Source: Cladopsammia gracilis (taxonomy: Eukaryota; Cnidaria; Anthozoa; Scleractinia; Dendrophylliidae). Taken from it: 64,000 nt of DNA. How positions within the stretch are numbered: the stretch's first letter is position 1; each line of letters opens with the position of its first letter. Location of the stretch: NCBI GenBank assembly GCA_022457155.1, contig JAJGOT010000029.1:479501-543500 (forward strand), in the 5' to 3' direction. Positions 23,561 to 35,561 of this stretch are shown here, in pieces. Under the pieces are notes generated by a model, which was given only the letters and a program-made list of their open reading frames with translations, did not search any database and was not told the DNA's origin. Position numbers and translations under genes: made by a program.

Positions 23561-24413
23561 TGCTACAGTAAAGTACTGCTCAGTAGCTTTCATTTGAATG
23601 GTAACACTTTAGGATCAATATATTCATTCACAGACTCAAAAGTTAGAACCACCTTTTACAGCATAATAGACAGTACCATAAGCAAGTCCTGCTTATTTGG
23701 TTTCATTTGAAATGGTCACTCTTCAGGATTTAATCCAAAAATTCAAACGTTAAAATCAGATTATAAACAGTACTACAGTAAAGTTGCCTGTTTTAAGTTA
23801 CACTTTAATGCTGTGGCAGACATGTGTAAATTTGATTCCCTATACCGCAAACCACCAGGAGAAAAACAAACTTTCATTAAGAGTTCGAGTTATCGAGGCT
23901 TAAAATTTGTAACGAAGTGAAGCATTGTAAACTGTATGATCCTGTATTCGGATGAGCTAGTGAAAACATTACGTTTTGGGAGGTTCAAGTTATCGAGATT
24001 TTACTGTATGATATTTCACAGTATGACATTTATATTCAAAGGCGAGAGAAGCTTGAAAGAATGAAGTGGGAACCTTTTAGCAGTTGTTTAGCCATGATGC
24101 CGTACCAATCAGAGAGGCGGACTTTGGTTATGAGATATTTAGGGGACCAATCAGAACGAAGGCGTTTTTGCATACCATTCTGATGACATAAATTTGTTTT
24201 AGAACACCTCTATTAAGGACAATTTATTTGGTCCTGAACGGAACAAAAGTGCTAAGCAAGGTGATGCAAGAGTTTATGAACTAACAAAACAGACAAAATT
24301 CAACAAAATAAAAATGTCCAGCAAATGAAAACTAGACATAAGACACTGCTTGTGAGTTCTTGGCAGCCAAACGGCGATAGTATACACTTTTTGACACTTT
24401 TCCCGATTTGTTT
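23561..24413. other. Intergenic, no supported gene
   Basis: AT-rich with weak internal repetition of CAGTA(C)TACAGTAAAGT at about 23562 and 23770. No gene. Confidence 0.35.
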
Positions 24414-24418
24414 ACAAC

Positions 24419-24575
24419 AATAGACAAATTCGGCTAACGCATTGTTGTACCCAATTCAAACTTCATATCAATGAAGCATTGACATGGAAATTATATGGAA
24501 ATATTGTGAACAAAGAATCTTATTCCCTGAAGGTTTGAATTGGGTACAACAATGCGTTAGCCGAATTTGACTATT
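24419..24575. mobile_element. 157-bp palindromic MITE
   Basis: Arms of about 45 bp (containing CTAACGCATTGTTGTACCCA and its complement) start AATAGACAAATTC. Flanked by ACAAC at 24414-24418 and 24576-24580. Non-coding. Confidence 0.7.
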
Positions 24576-24584
24576 ACAACTCAG

Positions 24585-26278
24585 TGTGAAAGTTTGGTTT
24601 AGCTTAGATTTGCCTGAAGTTTTGCATGTGGCCTTAAATTCATTAATACTTGTTTGAACTGCAGTGCCTTGTCTATATTTAATGATTATCGTAATATGAT
24701 TGTACGATTTTGCAATTTTAGCGGAGCACTGGCCTGGCCGAAGGCCAGGCTGCGCAGCCCCATACTCATAGAACCGATGCCCGCATTTTTCATGGTCATG
24801 ACTAGCGGAATGTTTCGCGGGCGCGTGTCTGCAATATGTGTGTCGCGCAAGGCTAGCTAGCTCGCGGGCGCGTATGACGTCGCAAAACATGCGCGTATGA
24901 CGCCACACGCGCGGCTACACAGCCGTCAGCTCGGTAAACACTTTTTAAAGTTTTAAAAAAGTTGGATCTTTCGCAGTGTTAGGCGGAGCAGTAAAGTCGT
25001 TATTTCCCTGGATTTTTTTCGCGGTTTGCTACTCAAGACGGGGATACTAATTTAGAAATACTCACAAGCCGCTTTAGTGGAAAAAGAAGAGCTTTCAGGG
25101 ATACAATCTTGCTTCGAGGAACTTAATACTGTATTATCAATGCAGGAGCAATGCAGGGAGTACGGATTTCAGAACCGAAGAAGCGGAGTTTTAACAAATT
25201 TCCAAACAGTCTAGCGCTTTAAAGGTAAAATAAATCACACTTTTCAATGGGAATTTATGTTGATATCATTTTTGACTGACTTTTCCTTTGTGTTCTCTTA
25301 AGGTTTGGAGACATGTTTATGAAACGTTCAAATTAAGTCGTGTTGTTATCTTGAATTTCAACGAGGACAGCTCTGCCTTGATGCGCTATGAATGGTACGT
25401 GTTCTGCTTTTAAACATAAATTAATGGAGATTTGAATAAAATTTTTCGAAAGAAGATTGTGTTGTCCGTTTTTATGTCTTTGTTCATTCATTACATAGAT
25501 TAAAAAGCGATTTTATGTAAACAAAACAAGACTTAGATTTTCTGTCTTCACTCCCGTCGCCTTATGCAAATATGTTTGTGTATTTTTGCAATTTTGATTT
25601 CCAAATCAGTTTCTCGGGCAATTTTTGACAAACAAAAACTGTATTTTATTCGGAAAGTAGTCGTACTAGTTTTTCTAGACAGAGAAAAGTTGTTTTTGTG
25701 AACTTTTGTACGGTCTAAATGTACTGTGCAGACGGTCAGGTAATACTGTTTTTAAGAATAAATTTAATTGCTAAAATTGAAAATAGTCCGTTCGACAGTC
25801 TTAATTCTTGTGCTTCCAACCTTTCACCTTAGTTAAGTTTCACCTTAGTTAAGCTTGTTCAAAGTGCTACGCTGTTAGGCTTGGCCTATCTATATATATT
25901 ACGAATGCTATAAAAACTGTCCCCTTTGCCGTCGTAGTCGTGATATGTGACCTCAGCGCAAACATTTTAGTACTGTTTACTTACTGTAGATGTGATAGTT
26001 TTGAAACGCACTTGTTTGAGTTTACATTTTCTCTGTAGTTGCTGACATAGTCTGCATATTATTCGGTTGATTGTCACTGTGTATTTATACAATAATGTGA
26101 AATTTCTCGCGCGTTCATTGGCTGGGAACGGCGATGTCAGTAATTGCGACATTCGCTGTCTGGCGAGCGAGAAAAAATTGGATTGATTATGAATACAATG
26201 CAAGATGTCGGCTTTCTGTTTATATTGTTAGCGAATTTTCACCGCTTGTTTAAATAACCTCAGTGTTTTTTTTGGGAG
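24585..26278. other. Intergenic, repeat-derived in part
   Basis: 24585-24735 shares ATAATATGATTGTACGATTT-type sequence with 30960-31060, so a dispersed repeat runs through here. 24840-24920 is locally GC- and CpG-rich. No exon I can support. Confidence 0.35.
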
Positions 26279-26281
26279 TAA

Positions 26282-26418
26282 GGGTTGATTTCCACTGTCG
26301 CGTAATTTTCACGTGCAATGCATGAACAGCTTGCGTAAAAGTTTACGCAAGCTGTTCATACATCGTCTCTTATTTTTATTTACGCACGTGAAAATTACGC
26401 GACAGTGGAAATCAACCC
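26282..26418. mobile_element. 137-bp palindromic MITE with TAA flanks
   Basis: Near-perfect arms begin GGGTTGATTTCCACTGTCGC. Flanked by TAA at 26279-26281 and 26419-26421, the 3-bp target class of PIF/Harbinger elements. The centre has its own palindrome (GAACAGCTTGCGTAAA and complement). Confidence 0.75.
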
Positions 26419-26429
26419 TAAAGGATACT

Positions 26430-26596
26430 GTTTTAGTTTTTATTCCGCTATTGTATATTAGTATTTTCTTAACTTAGTTTAGCACTTATTATAGGAGTTT
26501 TGTAATTTTTAAGTCTTAACTTTTTGTACTAGGCTTAATGCGCACGTTTCTTTAGAAGACCACTCTTTAGTGATAAGGATTCCGTGGATGAATAAA

Positions 26597-26644
<48 letters not shown>
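26430..26644 (+). repeat. Retroelement 3' tail ending in (TTA)n
   Basis: AT-rich sequence ends GGATGAATAAAG and then runs directly into about 16 TTA units. A polyadenylation-like AATAAA before a simple tail is the style of a non-LTR retrotransposon 3' end. The 5' limit is not defined. Confidence 0.5.
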
Positions 26645-26689
26645 GGCATACTACTCAGCAAAGTTAAGTTCTTATAGCAGCTGGTAAAG

Positions 26690-27580
26690 TAATGGTGCCA
26701 AGCAACAACAAGTTGCCAAGGAACACCAAAATGTTTCTATTTCCTGTCCTTTACATTTCCAATACTTTTCTTAGTATCCTTGCTGATCCCAGCAATGCAG
26801 ATTTCTGGATTAGGGTAATTGATGTGTCCGCTCCTATACCCTTTAAGTTGCCCTTCAATCGCAACGGCACTGTTCCTAATGCCCCCACTACAATTGGTAC
26901 AACTTTTGTTTTCACTTCCCATATTCTTCTTAATTCTCTGGCAAGATTTTGGTACTTTTCAATCTTCTCGTCCTCCTTTTCTTTTACTCCACTGTCTTCT
27001 GGGATTGCCACATCTATTATTTGACAGCGTTTCTCGCTTTTGTCGACGAGCACTAAATCTGATTTCCTAGCCTCGATGTTATGGTCTGTCCGTATACTGA
27101 AGTCCCAAAGGAGTTTGTAGTACTCATTTTCCAGAACGCTCTCAGGGACGTGATTATACCATTCATCGTTTCGGTCGAATCCTCATTTTCCTGACAGATC
27201 CCGGTGGATTGCCTTGGCCACATTGTCATGTCTTTTCTTGTATTCTTTCTGAGCCTATTTTGAGCAACCACTGAGGATGTGGCTTACAGTTTCATTTTTG
27301 TCCCGGCACATTCTACATTTAGCATCTGTCTGGGATTTGTCAATTGTTGCATGGATGTAGTTTGTTCGTATTGCTTGATCTTGTGCAGCAATTATTAGTG
27401 CTTCTGTCTCTCTCGTCAGGCTTCCTTGCTTCAGCCAGGTCCATGTTTCCTCATTACTCTGGTCTTCAGTCTCTCTTGCAAATTGTCCATATAGTGGCTT
27501 TCCTTTCCATTCCTTGGTGTTTTCAGTCCTTCTTGCTTTATAATATGTGGACGCTCCCGCCCACCAGAGTCCGGGGTAAC
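26690..27580 (-). pseudogene. Non-LTR retrotransposon C-terminal region, broken
   Basis: Reading down from 27580 on the minus strand, one frame gives KEWKGKPLYGQFARE, a region with ETEALIIAAQDQAIRTNYI, and CRMCRDKNETVSHILSGC, a zinc-knuckle-like C-x2-C...H...C motif that often follows the RT domain. A neighbouring frame then gives WPRQSTGICQENE, and another gives CQIIDVAIPEDSGVKEKEDE and ILRKVLEM. Three frames are needed, so it carries at least two frameshifts. The RT core is absent. Flanked by ATT microsatellites on both sides. Confidence 0.75.
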
Positions 27581-27583
27581 AAC

Positions 27584-27625
<42 letters not shown>
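27584..27625. repeat. ATT microsatellite
   Basis: About 14 units, directly at the 5' break of the retroelement fragment. The long poly-Ile frame through it is an artefact. Confidence 0.9.
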
Positions 27626-27626
<1 letters not shown>

Positions 27627-27799
27627 ATTGACTTTGATATCGAAAAAGGACACGCAAATATTCATTAATAAGGCATTGAGAACACTATTTTTATTTTTAT
27701 TTCTCTTTCTAATTTTCTTTTTGTAATTTTTGGTGATTTTTCTTAGTAAGATGAGATTTTGTTGCATTCGTAAGTCAACATAACCAGACATATAAGTTA

Positions 27800-28070
27800 T
27801 GTTAGGGCACCCAGGACCTAGGTTGCCAAGGATTTACAGTGTTGCAGTTGCAGTCGATCGGCCAGATGAGATGTAATATAGGCAATTTTAAAGATTAAAA
27901 TTATTATTATTATTATTTTTATGACAATGATCAGTTTTCATTTTAAAAATGTAATGTTGAGGAGTCTTTCATTATAATATATTTTGTAATTATTATACAT
28001 GTGTTGTAATTTTATATTGTAAATTTAAGATTGATTTAAGAAATTTGTTAGAGTATTATTATTATTATTA

Positions 28071-28113
<43 letters not shown>

Positions 28114-28133
28114 ATTATTATTATTATTATTAT
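27800..28133 (+). repeat. Retroelement-like 3' tails with ATT repeats
   Basis: Two AT-rich segments each end in ATT runs (27899-27919 and 28054-28133), in the style of the 26430-26644 tail. The source elements cannot be identified. Confidence 0.4.
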
Positions 28134-31100
28134 ATAGGAAAATATTACTGTCGAGAATTCAAGACTTAGATTGTTTTATGTCGGATTGATTGTTTTAAGT
28201 GCGTTTCAAAGGAGTTTTTAAGCTGGCACAGTTTGTTCGGATTCCTAAGCTTAACATTTAAGACGCAAAAAATGTTAAGGGACGAAATCCTTATAATCGC
28301 TGCAGAATTTTCCAACTGCTGTTGGCTTTTTGAAAATCATATCTGCCCTAGCTTGTTTTTATACTTACAAAGGACATTTTCATGTGTTTGAGAAGAAAAG
28401 AAATTCGGCATTTTTTATTATTGCGAAGGTTACAGCAGGTGTTATTTCAAAAAAGAAATATATCTTTTAGTTCGCCATTACAAAAGACGCTTATCCAAGA
28501 GTGCAAAAGATAGTGGAAATAAAAAACATTCTGGCAATGGAACGCCCCAAAATTCTAGTAATGTTCGATGAAAACCATTCTTGTCCTTCGAACAGTGTTC
28601 AACACCAGCGATCTTATTAAAATGTAGAATTTTAACAGCATAAATTTAAGATTGAATAAAGCGAAAGTGATAATCATAAATGGCATTTTTATTTTTATAT
28701 ATAATTTCGTGCAGAGTCATAACCGATCGTGTGCATGGCTTCTGTTCGTGTTCGCGACTGTTTCCCGTTCAATTATCGCTTTCTTTGTTAAGATAGATTT
28801 TTTTGTAAAATTAAACTCAGTGGCAATTGTCACTATATGTCTCCCTACTTGACTCTTACTCAGACGTTGAACCGACTATTGTACATGAAAAACAAATGCA
28901 AAAATCGAGTATGAAGAGTTCAAATATCGGGTCTGATTGAGTTCCTTTTAAATAAACTGGGTTTCATACCAAAAAATTGCCCCCTGAAAGGAGACATTTG
29001 CTCCGGGCGTGCGCGTTACTTGCATTTTTGCGTTAAATGTTCTACGTAGTATCAGCCTTGCTCTATACTTTGATTGTACTAAAATGAACTATTGCCCATG
29101 AGCAGTTGAGCTCGAACGGCCTGGGCGCTAGTCCGCACAAGTCACCAATAGAAGCCAAAATGGGCTCAGTCGAAGCATATTGCACTGAAAAAATGGCAAA
29201 ATGACGGGGTTTTTTTCGCTCCAACTAAATCATATTTCCCACCAAAATGTTCACTAGATCCTAGTCTCTTCAAAACCGAGTGTAGATGTTGACATTACGC
29301 CTATTAAAACGAGTTATACCGCTAAAAGCGATGACCGCGCGGTTGAATTCCATACAAGCCTTTATGTGACATTGGTCACTTCAACGTCAAAATGACGGCA
29401 CTTTTTTTAAGTTATTAAAATATTTTAACGTTTCCAGATAGAATAATAACCAAATTACTGGAATCCGAGTGTTAATTTCCGAAAAGTAATTCATAAATGG
29501 GCGAAATTTTGATTTTCCCTTCCAAAAATGGCGTTTTCGCTGTGATTTTAAGGGTCAAATTGGGGGTCTGGGGACGAGTTAAAAAATTAGAGGCAATTGT
29601 CACCCAATTTTTTGCCATGGCTAAAATAAGGAGTCGTATAGACCGTTTTGGAGGGGCATAACATTAATATTTAATTATCTCATATTTTCATCACTGCAAG
29701 TTAAAATGCACCATTTTGTTTTGATTGTGTAAATTCTATTAAGCAAAATGCAGGCTATTGACAAGCGCGAAAGTTATATACAATAGGGTGGGAGCTGTTG
29801 AAAGTCTGTGAATATTAGGCCTTAAACAAGATGACTTCACCAGCTCGAAATTCACCACCACGCCTTGTTTGTACGACATTCTTGCAAACCTTGAAAAGTT
29901 CACATTGTTTTTGAGTGGATATTCTTTTCAACTTTGCTTCTTTAAGAATACATTGATGAGAAAGTGAGGCTTGGGGGTGAAATTAGCTAGTCTGACTTAA
30001 ACATGCATAAGCCGGCTCGAACTAATACATTATTTTACTAGAAATAATTATGTGTCTCGCAGAACCTCGCGAAGTTCGGGAGAGGGTGCACCGCGAGTCG
30101 AAACTCTCGATTTTTTTTCTTTGGATTTGAAATTCGGATTGGGTTGATATCGTATGCATGAGGAGCTTGCTGACCATGCTGCAGAACTCGGAGCGAGGGC
30201 TCAGGTTCTTGTGAAAGGCGGAAGTGCTGTCTGTAGTACTATCGTGGTTAAAAGGCGTTTTCACTCACTTTGTTGACTGCTTTGCTTCACTAAACGTAAG
30301 TAGAACTTATTAGAAATATATACAGTACAGTCAAACCAATATTACACTGGTGTTACTCAGACAGCCTCCGGGAACACTCCAGTGTCCGTCCGCTTAACAC
30401 TGGTTCCCGTGGAATACGACATATAAATTAGTGTTAAATGCCATTCTAATACTTTATTAAAATAACTCTTCGACAATGTGTTTTTCTTCATTCGTTTTAT
30501 TGAAAGTAAAAATAATTGAATACTTGTACAGAAAGTGTATATTCCGTACTATAATAAAAGACAGTATTATGGTCCTATTTCTGTACAGTTCAAGCGAAGG
30601 AGGGGATCCAAACGATTAATTTGAACAGATTCATTGCTGTTTTTATTAGTTTCTGCATCTAAAATTTTTGGAGGAAGCTTTCAGTTTACTTTATTGATGT
30701 TAACGAGTGATACACAATAGAAACGATCATTTCAGTCAACCGTTTAGGCGTCCGTCGAACCATATGCTGATACTCATACTGTAGAAAAGCCTTAAATACT
30801 GCAAAGGTTAGTTCTGTCAGTCACAGTCACAGCCTCTCGATGTCCGGTAGATCATGTTGGACAACCTTGTCCCAAATAATCTGCTAAAGCGTGTGGACAA
30901 ACGGGGATACAAATTTCTCAATAAAGTTCTCATATTGCTTTCATTTGAGGCTGAAACTTTGTTTGCACTGCAGCGCGTTGTTTATTTTTCACTGGGGGCT
31001 ATCCGGGGGGGCTATCATCATTGCTGATTATCATAATATGATTGTACGATTTTTCAAGTTTACGTACTGGGCACAGATAAGTCAAATTTGACTGCAATTT

Positions 31101-31903
31101 TCTTCTATTTTCACCGCGCAAATCGATTTTGTCATAGCAAAGCTATGAACGCAACCGAATAAAGCATCAGGCGATCGTGTTTAGACGTTTTAGATTTTGC
31201 GACGCGAGGGAAATTAGCACCACGAAATGCAAATCTGGTTTTGTTTACAAAAGATCGCTTGTAGACCAATTCTAAAATAACAAACACAGGAAAAAGGACA
31301 GCGATTTCTTTCAGTTAAAAGTTTTTTTCAATTTTTCAAATATCAATTAGTTTAGTCTCAATTGTGTAATTACTTTTCACACTCAATTGAAAACTGCGTT
31401 AACTGAGTTAGAATTATTTATCCCAATCAGAAGGCTGGAAAGCCGTTGCATATTATGCGCTAACCCATGGGTTGTATTCAAGTTTAGTCTTTGTTTCACG
31501 GTCTGGTGGGTATCTCCATGAGATCTTTGCTATTCAATGGCAGTTTCTCGGAGTCGTAAATTGTACTAGCTAGTGGTTTGAACTAGAAATGTAAGTGGGC
31601 TATGATCGAAACATCTTTGTATCTTCCTCCGTAATCTTCGGACGTCTTCGGTAATCTTTGTCAATTTTCAGAAAATTTTGCAAAATGACCGAAAAGTTCA
31701 AAAAATTACCTTCGGACAAACTTTGGACAAATTCAGAAATTGATCACAAAAATTCAAATAGCACCGTAAATATTATATAGATATCGATGAAATACTCATG
31801 ATACTAGAATTTCTCTGTTTTCTAAAATGTGTTCTCTTCACCGGTAACAGTGAAGATACTAATTTTTATAGGGCTATCTCTTTAATTGCATGTACTTTGT
31901 AAG
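28134..31903. other. Long intergenic region, no gene recognised
   Basis: Nearly 3.8 kb with no open frame beyond about 80 codons. A copy of the 24.6-kb dispersed repeat lies near 30960-31060. The rest is AT-rich with no palindrome or exon I can support. Confidence 0.4.
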
Positions 31904-32046
31904 GGTTAGACAATGAACGCGAGTGTTCTATGGGATATAGTGCCTCGAGCATAGATAGAAGTCCACGAGGGCGTAGCCCGAGTGGCACTTTTATCCAATG
32001 CGAGAGGCGCTATATCCCATAGGACACGAGCGTTCATTGTCTAACC
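31904..32046. mobile_element. Palindromic element with ~47-bp arms
   Basis: GGTTAGACAATGAACGC...GGGATATAGTGCC at 31904-31950 is matched inverted by 31998-32046. The loop is about 47 bp. Part of the arm (CTATGGGATATAG) recurs at 32967. No target duplication identified. Confidence 0.65.
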
Positions 32047-32756
32047 GTCTTAGAAAATGGTCATATCCGCGAAGAAAACATATGTTATGCAGATTGTATT
32101 TATGAGCGTATTTTAATTGTGTCATTCACACTTGGGAATCACGTTGTTATTTTGTTTTGGATGTCGCCGTAATGTTGGTAGAATTTTACGAATAACAATG
32201 CTTTTCTTTCTTTGGAGCTTTGTTTATTCTTTGTTGTTTCGATGGCTCATTTGCTCCGGCTATGAGACAGTGTACAGAGCTCGAGGAACTTGAGGCCGTC
32301 CTTGCCACTCAAGAGTTACTTGCTTTTGAGAGCGTAGACATATCCGAGTGCTTGGGGGATGATATGAATTCGACAAAAGTGCACGTTTCCAAAAGTCTAC
32401 GACAGTGAACAAAATTGAGCAAACAGAAAGAGACAGAATTCCAAAGCACGGTGAGACCAGTCTTTCGGTTGTTTCGGTGTGTACCGGAGGATAGATGACG
32501 TAAAACAAAAGGAACAAAGAACGACAATAATACAAATGTAAAACAAGACCAAAAATACAATACCTCACAAACAATAGAAGACAATGAGTACCGGTACACG
32601 CAGAAAGACCCAGTCTTTCGTTTAATTTTTCCTAAAAATTGTTAAGTTGAATTTCGTTTTGTTATTTTGGTGATTAATCTCTTGCTTAAGTTATGTAAAG
32701 CGAAAACTTCAAATAAAATTGTCATTGTTGTTTTTGTTTAAATTAGCGGCCTGTAA

Positions 32757-32897
32757 TTCATTAGTATGCTCTATATACTCATTAGTATGCTCTATTTTCT
32801 CATTAGTATGCTCTGTATAGAGCATACTAATTAGGCTGTAAGACAAAGGAAAACAAAAGAATTCATTAGTATGTTCTATATAGAGCTTACTAATGAG
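32757..32897. repeat. Cluster of CATTAGTATGCTCTATA motifs, both orientations
   Basis: Three direct copies at about 32758, 32779 and 32800, an inverted copy at 32815-32832, then another direct/inverted pair at 32864-32896. They can form hairpins. Confidence 0.75.
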
Positions 32898-33075
32898 TAG
32901 TTATTTTACCCCACAATTTCCCTGGGCTTCAAAGCCCCCGCCTCTTTACATAATTTAAGACAGTCTATGGGATATAGAGCACACAAATACTGGGCACTGA
33001 TTGGCTGAGTGGGTGTGACCATTTTCTAAAGATAGTGACCAGATGAGCGACTTGATTATTTTGCCATTGGATTAA

Positions 33076-33584
33076 CCCTATTCAGCCTGGAGGTGCACAA
33101 TGTGCCTCCCCCCCCCCCCCCCCCCCCTTGTAACTTCAAGAACATTAGGGCTATGTTAATGAAACCTTGAGAGTACATAGTACGTCCAAAACTGTCTCCT
33201 TTGCGGTCCGCACAATGGAACGATGACGTCATATGACGTAGTTATTAGGTAATTAGCTATACGGCCGCCATCTTGGATCTGCCATCTTGGATTTGTGAAA
33301 TTTTTTAAATCTCTTAAAAACCGTCCAAATTGACTCACAATCAAAACCAATAAAAAAAATATGCAAATTTCAAAAAACATGGCTGTCAAAATCTTGTTGC
33401 CATGGAAACATCAAGTCACGTGATCGAAAAATTGTCATATGAAATTGTTGCCAGATAAATTTTGGGAAAAGTCACAAAGTTTGATGGCGTTTGAATGCAT
33501 ATTAAAGAAGTTATTAATGTTGAAAGTTAGCGCGGGCGCGGGTACTTTGTGCCCCCCCCCCCCCCCCCCCTAAGCCGAATAGGG
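33076..33584. mobile_element. 509-bp TTAA-flanked element, piggyBac-like ends
   Basis: Ends CCCTATTCAGCC and its near complement GGC.GAATAGGG are flanked by TTAA at 33072-33075 and 33585-33588. piggyBac elements use TTAA targets and often begin CCC. Each end is followed by a C-tract (33108-33127 and 33552-33570). The internal minus-strand frame (33156-33389) has no transposase motif. Confidence 0.7.
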
Positions 33585-34114
33585 TTAACTTGGCTAATAC
33601 TCAGCTTTAATGTAAACAAGTGGCTCCGAGTCCCAGGCCAAGTGCATTAGTCACGCAAAATTCATGTGTAAAATTCTTTCTGAACTTCATGTTTACTAAT
33701 TGTTAAAATCAATCTTGAATGAAACTAAATATAATCGAACTTAAAGACAGCAGGGAAAGTTTTGTAGCAGAAAAACAAATTTAGCGCTTTTAAGTCTGTT
33801 GTACGTAGTTGTCGGTAAAAAGTGCACCAAATTTGCATGCGTCAAAAGGGTAATTTGAAACCTAACCTGCGATCAGGCGCTCTTTTTTTCGGAGCGTGAG
33901 AGCACGAACGCGCGAAAGTCGGCGGAAGGGCGCAGGGAGGGAAAAAGAGAGCCTGATACAATTATTTAACGAACCTTTCGCAAAAAAGTCAGAATCTGAC
34001 TTTCTTCTAATTGGTCGTAAAACAAAAGGAATCAATGAGCTGCATTCTGATTGGTTACCTGGGTTAGAAGTGTGACTTCCGGTCTGAAGCATGCATGTGC
34101 CCAAAACACCAGTT

Positions 34115-34240
34115 TATCATTGCGGCCGTCGCGTTGAATGTTGAAATTATTCGCAAGTCCTTGAAGGACAAGCAGAAAGAATGTATTAGACGAATTATTT
34201 GTTTGCGAGAAGACGCTCTCGCTCTGACCCGGCCTGGTAG
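34115..34240 (+). pseudogene. Possible helicase-type N-terminal fragment
   Basis: The segment SLKDKQKECIRRIICLRED resembles the region just before the Walker A motif of RecQ-like helicases, which commonly reads K-x-Q-x-E-x-I..., but the expected GxGKS loop does not follow and the frame continues into unrelated sequence. Such helicase fragments are common in coral repeats. This is a weak motif resemblance only. Confidence 0.2.
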
Positions 34241-35550
34241 AACTTTAAAAATTCAAAGACCGTTTTCTTTTGCAGGCAGGGCACAGTGCGGGGATTTGAC
34301 ATTTTTGAAAAAAATATTGTCAAATGCCCCACCTAAGGCCAAATATTTTAAGTCAAATATACCAGAAATCCTCCACCCAAGGCTGCACATCGTGATCAAA
34401 TTTTCCTGGTATGGCCCTAGCCAGACAAAGAAAAGACTTTTAAAACCTCAAAACGCAACACAGTCATATTTTATTGTGGCAAATAATACATACAAACATT
34501 TTAAATACCACTACAACTGCCAATTTCAAAGTGTTTTCCATGGTTCATTTCTTATGAAACGTTAACAAATTCTAACGAAGCTAAAATGCTGGACACAAAA
34601 AGACAGAAGCAACTGCCAGAGCAGTGTACAAAACTTAATGTACAGTGATAACGTGTACTCGTGTGAAAAATTGAATGAAATCGCAGCTTCTTTCGAAAGA
34701 AATTATGTTAATTCTCGTTAAATTTACAAAATTTTACATCAGAAGATCTGAAAACGTTTCCTTACACAAAATCACATAAAAACAAACACAGAAAAGTAAA
34801 AGGAAACAGCATAAAATTCATTTACGTTTCTGTTCTCGGTGGCTTCCATGCTTTCAAAGTTGTACACCGCTTGCGCGAAGCTGGTATTGTAAACTTGGTA
34901 CCAGTTTCTTTCAACCAAATTTCAAAAACAGTTTGTCCGCGGGCAAAGAAACAAATTCAAATGACCCTTCCCCGGGGAAAGCAGGATCAGTCAAAAGCCC
35001 TACTACCCAGGCGCACCCGCCGTATGCTCTGCCTCCCCACCTCTCACCCCGCCGGCTTAACATTGATAGGTGCATTATCTTCACTTGCCTTCTGGCTTCA
35101 AACTCTTCGCGTTCGCAAAAACGTGACTTTCTACACGAAACAGGATTTCTCCGCTATAAGTTTTCCACATCCCACTTTATTGACGGTCGAGTGTTCTTTA
35201 GGGTATTTGTTTTTCATTTCCAACGATAAAACGGTGTGTTTTCTTTCTGAATCGATTGACTACGCGTGGAATAGAAAAAATGAAGGCAAAAAGTGGGTGG
35301 CTTCGCAGCAATAATGATACCAAAGACATAAAGGCATGGGATGAAATAGTTATGCAATGCTTTCTCTCCTTCTTGCTTTACACACTCACTCAAATTGCTT
35401 GCTCTGAGCGCTTTAATACTAGGCGTAGCGCAATACCTGATCAGAAGGGTCAACAGTAGCCTTAAGGGGTGTCTACAAAAAAGAGTTCTTCGTGTTACAG
35501 GTACTTCTTCGCGATTTAAATGGAGTAATGTTGAGACTTTGTGTTTACAG
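34241..35550. other. Upstream region of the receptor gene
   Basis: Short open frames without recognised domains. The stretch ends in an acceptor-like TGTGTTTACAG at 35540-35550, suggesting a 5' UTR intron whose upstream exon I cannot locate. Confidence 0.35.
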
Positions 35551-35561
35551 ATTTGCCAACA

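Noticed and set aside
24468..24908. 146-codon minus-strand frame
   Set aside because: It runs into a palindromic MITE and a dispersed repeat, with no domain.
27255..27791. 178-codon minus-strand frame as one protein
   Set aside because: The N-terminal part and poly-Ile come from an ATT microsatellite. Only the C-terminal part is retroelement coding.
34871..35314. 147-codon plus-strand frame before the receptor
   Set aside because: No domain, biased composition and an overlapping frame of similar length. No support as an exon.
35541..35561. GTG as start of the receptor
   Set aside because: This is a eukaryotic gene. TGTTTACAG there looks like a splice acceptor, and ATG follows at 35562.
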